A stretch of 6,604 bases of DNA, from NCBI GenBank assembly GCA_030633645.1, contig DAOVRY010000047.1:1-6604 (forward strand), in the 5' to 3' direction. Positions 6,573 through 6,604 of this stretch are shown piece after piece (the stretch's first letter is position 1; every line of letters starts with the position of its first letter). This DNA is from Pseudomonadota bacterium (GTDB taxonomy: Bacteria > Desulfobacterota > DSM-4660 > Desulfatiglandales > B25-G16). Under the pieces are notes generated by a model. The model ran no database searches. It was not told the DNA's origin and saw only the letters and a program-made list of their open reading frames with translations. The position numbers and the translations under genes are program-made.

Positions 6573-6601
6573 ACAGCGAAGGCGGGTTGGCTTCGGCGAA
6601 T
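6502..6601. repeat. REP/MITE-like palindromic element inserted in the four-helix gene
   Basis: This stretch is far more GC-rich than its flanks and consists of nested inverted repeats. The first hairpin has arms 6503-6508/6552-6557, 6511-6515/6546-6550 and a perfect 9-bp stem 6521-6529/6532-6540 with a TT loop. The second has 9-bp perfect arms CGCCGAAGC (6560-6568) and GCTTCGGCG (6590-6598). The outer ends ATTCGCC (6502-6508) and GGCGAAT (6595-6601) are inverted copies, extending imperfectly to ATTCGCCNNNGCCA. It encodes no protein, and it resembles paired REP sequences (BIME) or a miniature inverted-repeat element. The right boundary is uncertain because the window ends three bases later. 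Confidence 0.65.
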
Positions 6602-6604
6602 TCC

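Overview
The window (6604 bp, moderate GC) looks like a bacterial chromosome fragment, most likely from an anaerobic Desulfobacterota (deltaproteobacterium-like) organism. This is an inference from gene content: a PAS/sigma-54 activator, an acyl-CoA dehydrogenase, a four-helix-bundle 'S23/IVS' protein gene, and AC-rich degenerate intergenic repeats. All confident genes are on the + strand.

Layout. Positions 1-422 hold no large gene. They contain a strong intrinsic terminator (25-53) that probably closes an upstream + strand gene, a doubtful 29-codon ORF (113-202), a near-consensus sigma-70 promoter (199-227), and a small, very basic ORF (235-402) lying in the presumed leader. Next comes a tightly overlapping gene pair: a MoxR/AAA_5-type AAA+ ATPase (423-1292) and a 616-residue protein (1240-3090). 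The second protein carries a TraB/TIKI-like N-terminal domain joined to a large C-terminal region I do not recognise. This pair is the best candidate here for a little-described system: an AAA+ remodeller dedicated to a TraB-like partner, with no von Willebrand A gene visible alongside.

Positions 3091-3293 are a low-complexity, repeat-rich spacer with an orphan Shine-Dalgarno sequence. Positions 3294-4649 encode a complete PAS-AAA+-Fis sigma-54 activator with a cysteine cluster in its PAS domain and GAFTDA in place of GAFTGA. The 273-bp gap 4650-4922 shows no convincing promoter, terminator or small gene. Positions 4923-6149 encode an acyl-CoA dehydrogenase (GTG start, clear ribosome binding site) whose catalytic glutamate appears to have the isovaleryl/long-chain type location. 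Positions 6219-6572 encode a four-helix-bundle protein whose 3' end is replaced by a GC-rich palindromic element (6502-6601) that runs to the window edge.

How they may work together. The ATPase and TraB-like genes almost certainly form one translationally coupled unit. The activator might control the acyl-CoA dehydrogenase or other fatty/aromatic acid degradation genes, but I found no good -24/-12 promoter in the gap between them, so that link rests on adjacency alone. The four-helix gene with its palindromic element looks like mobile or genome-variable material unrelated to its neighbours.
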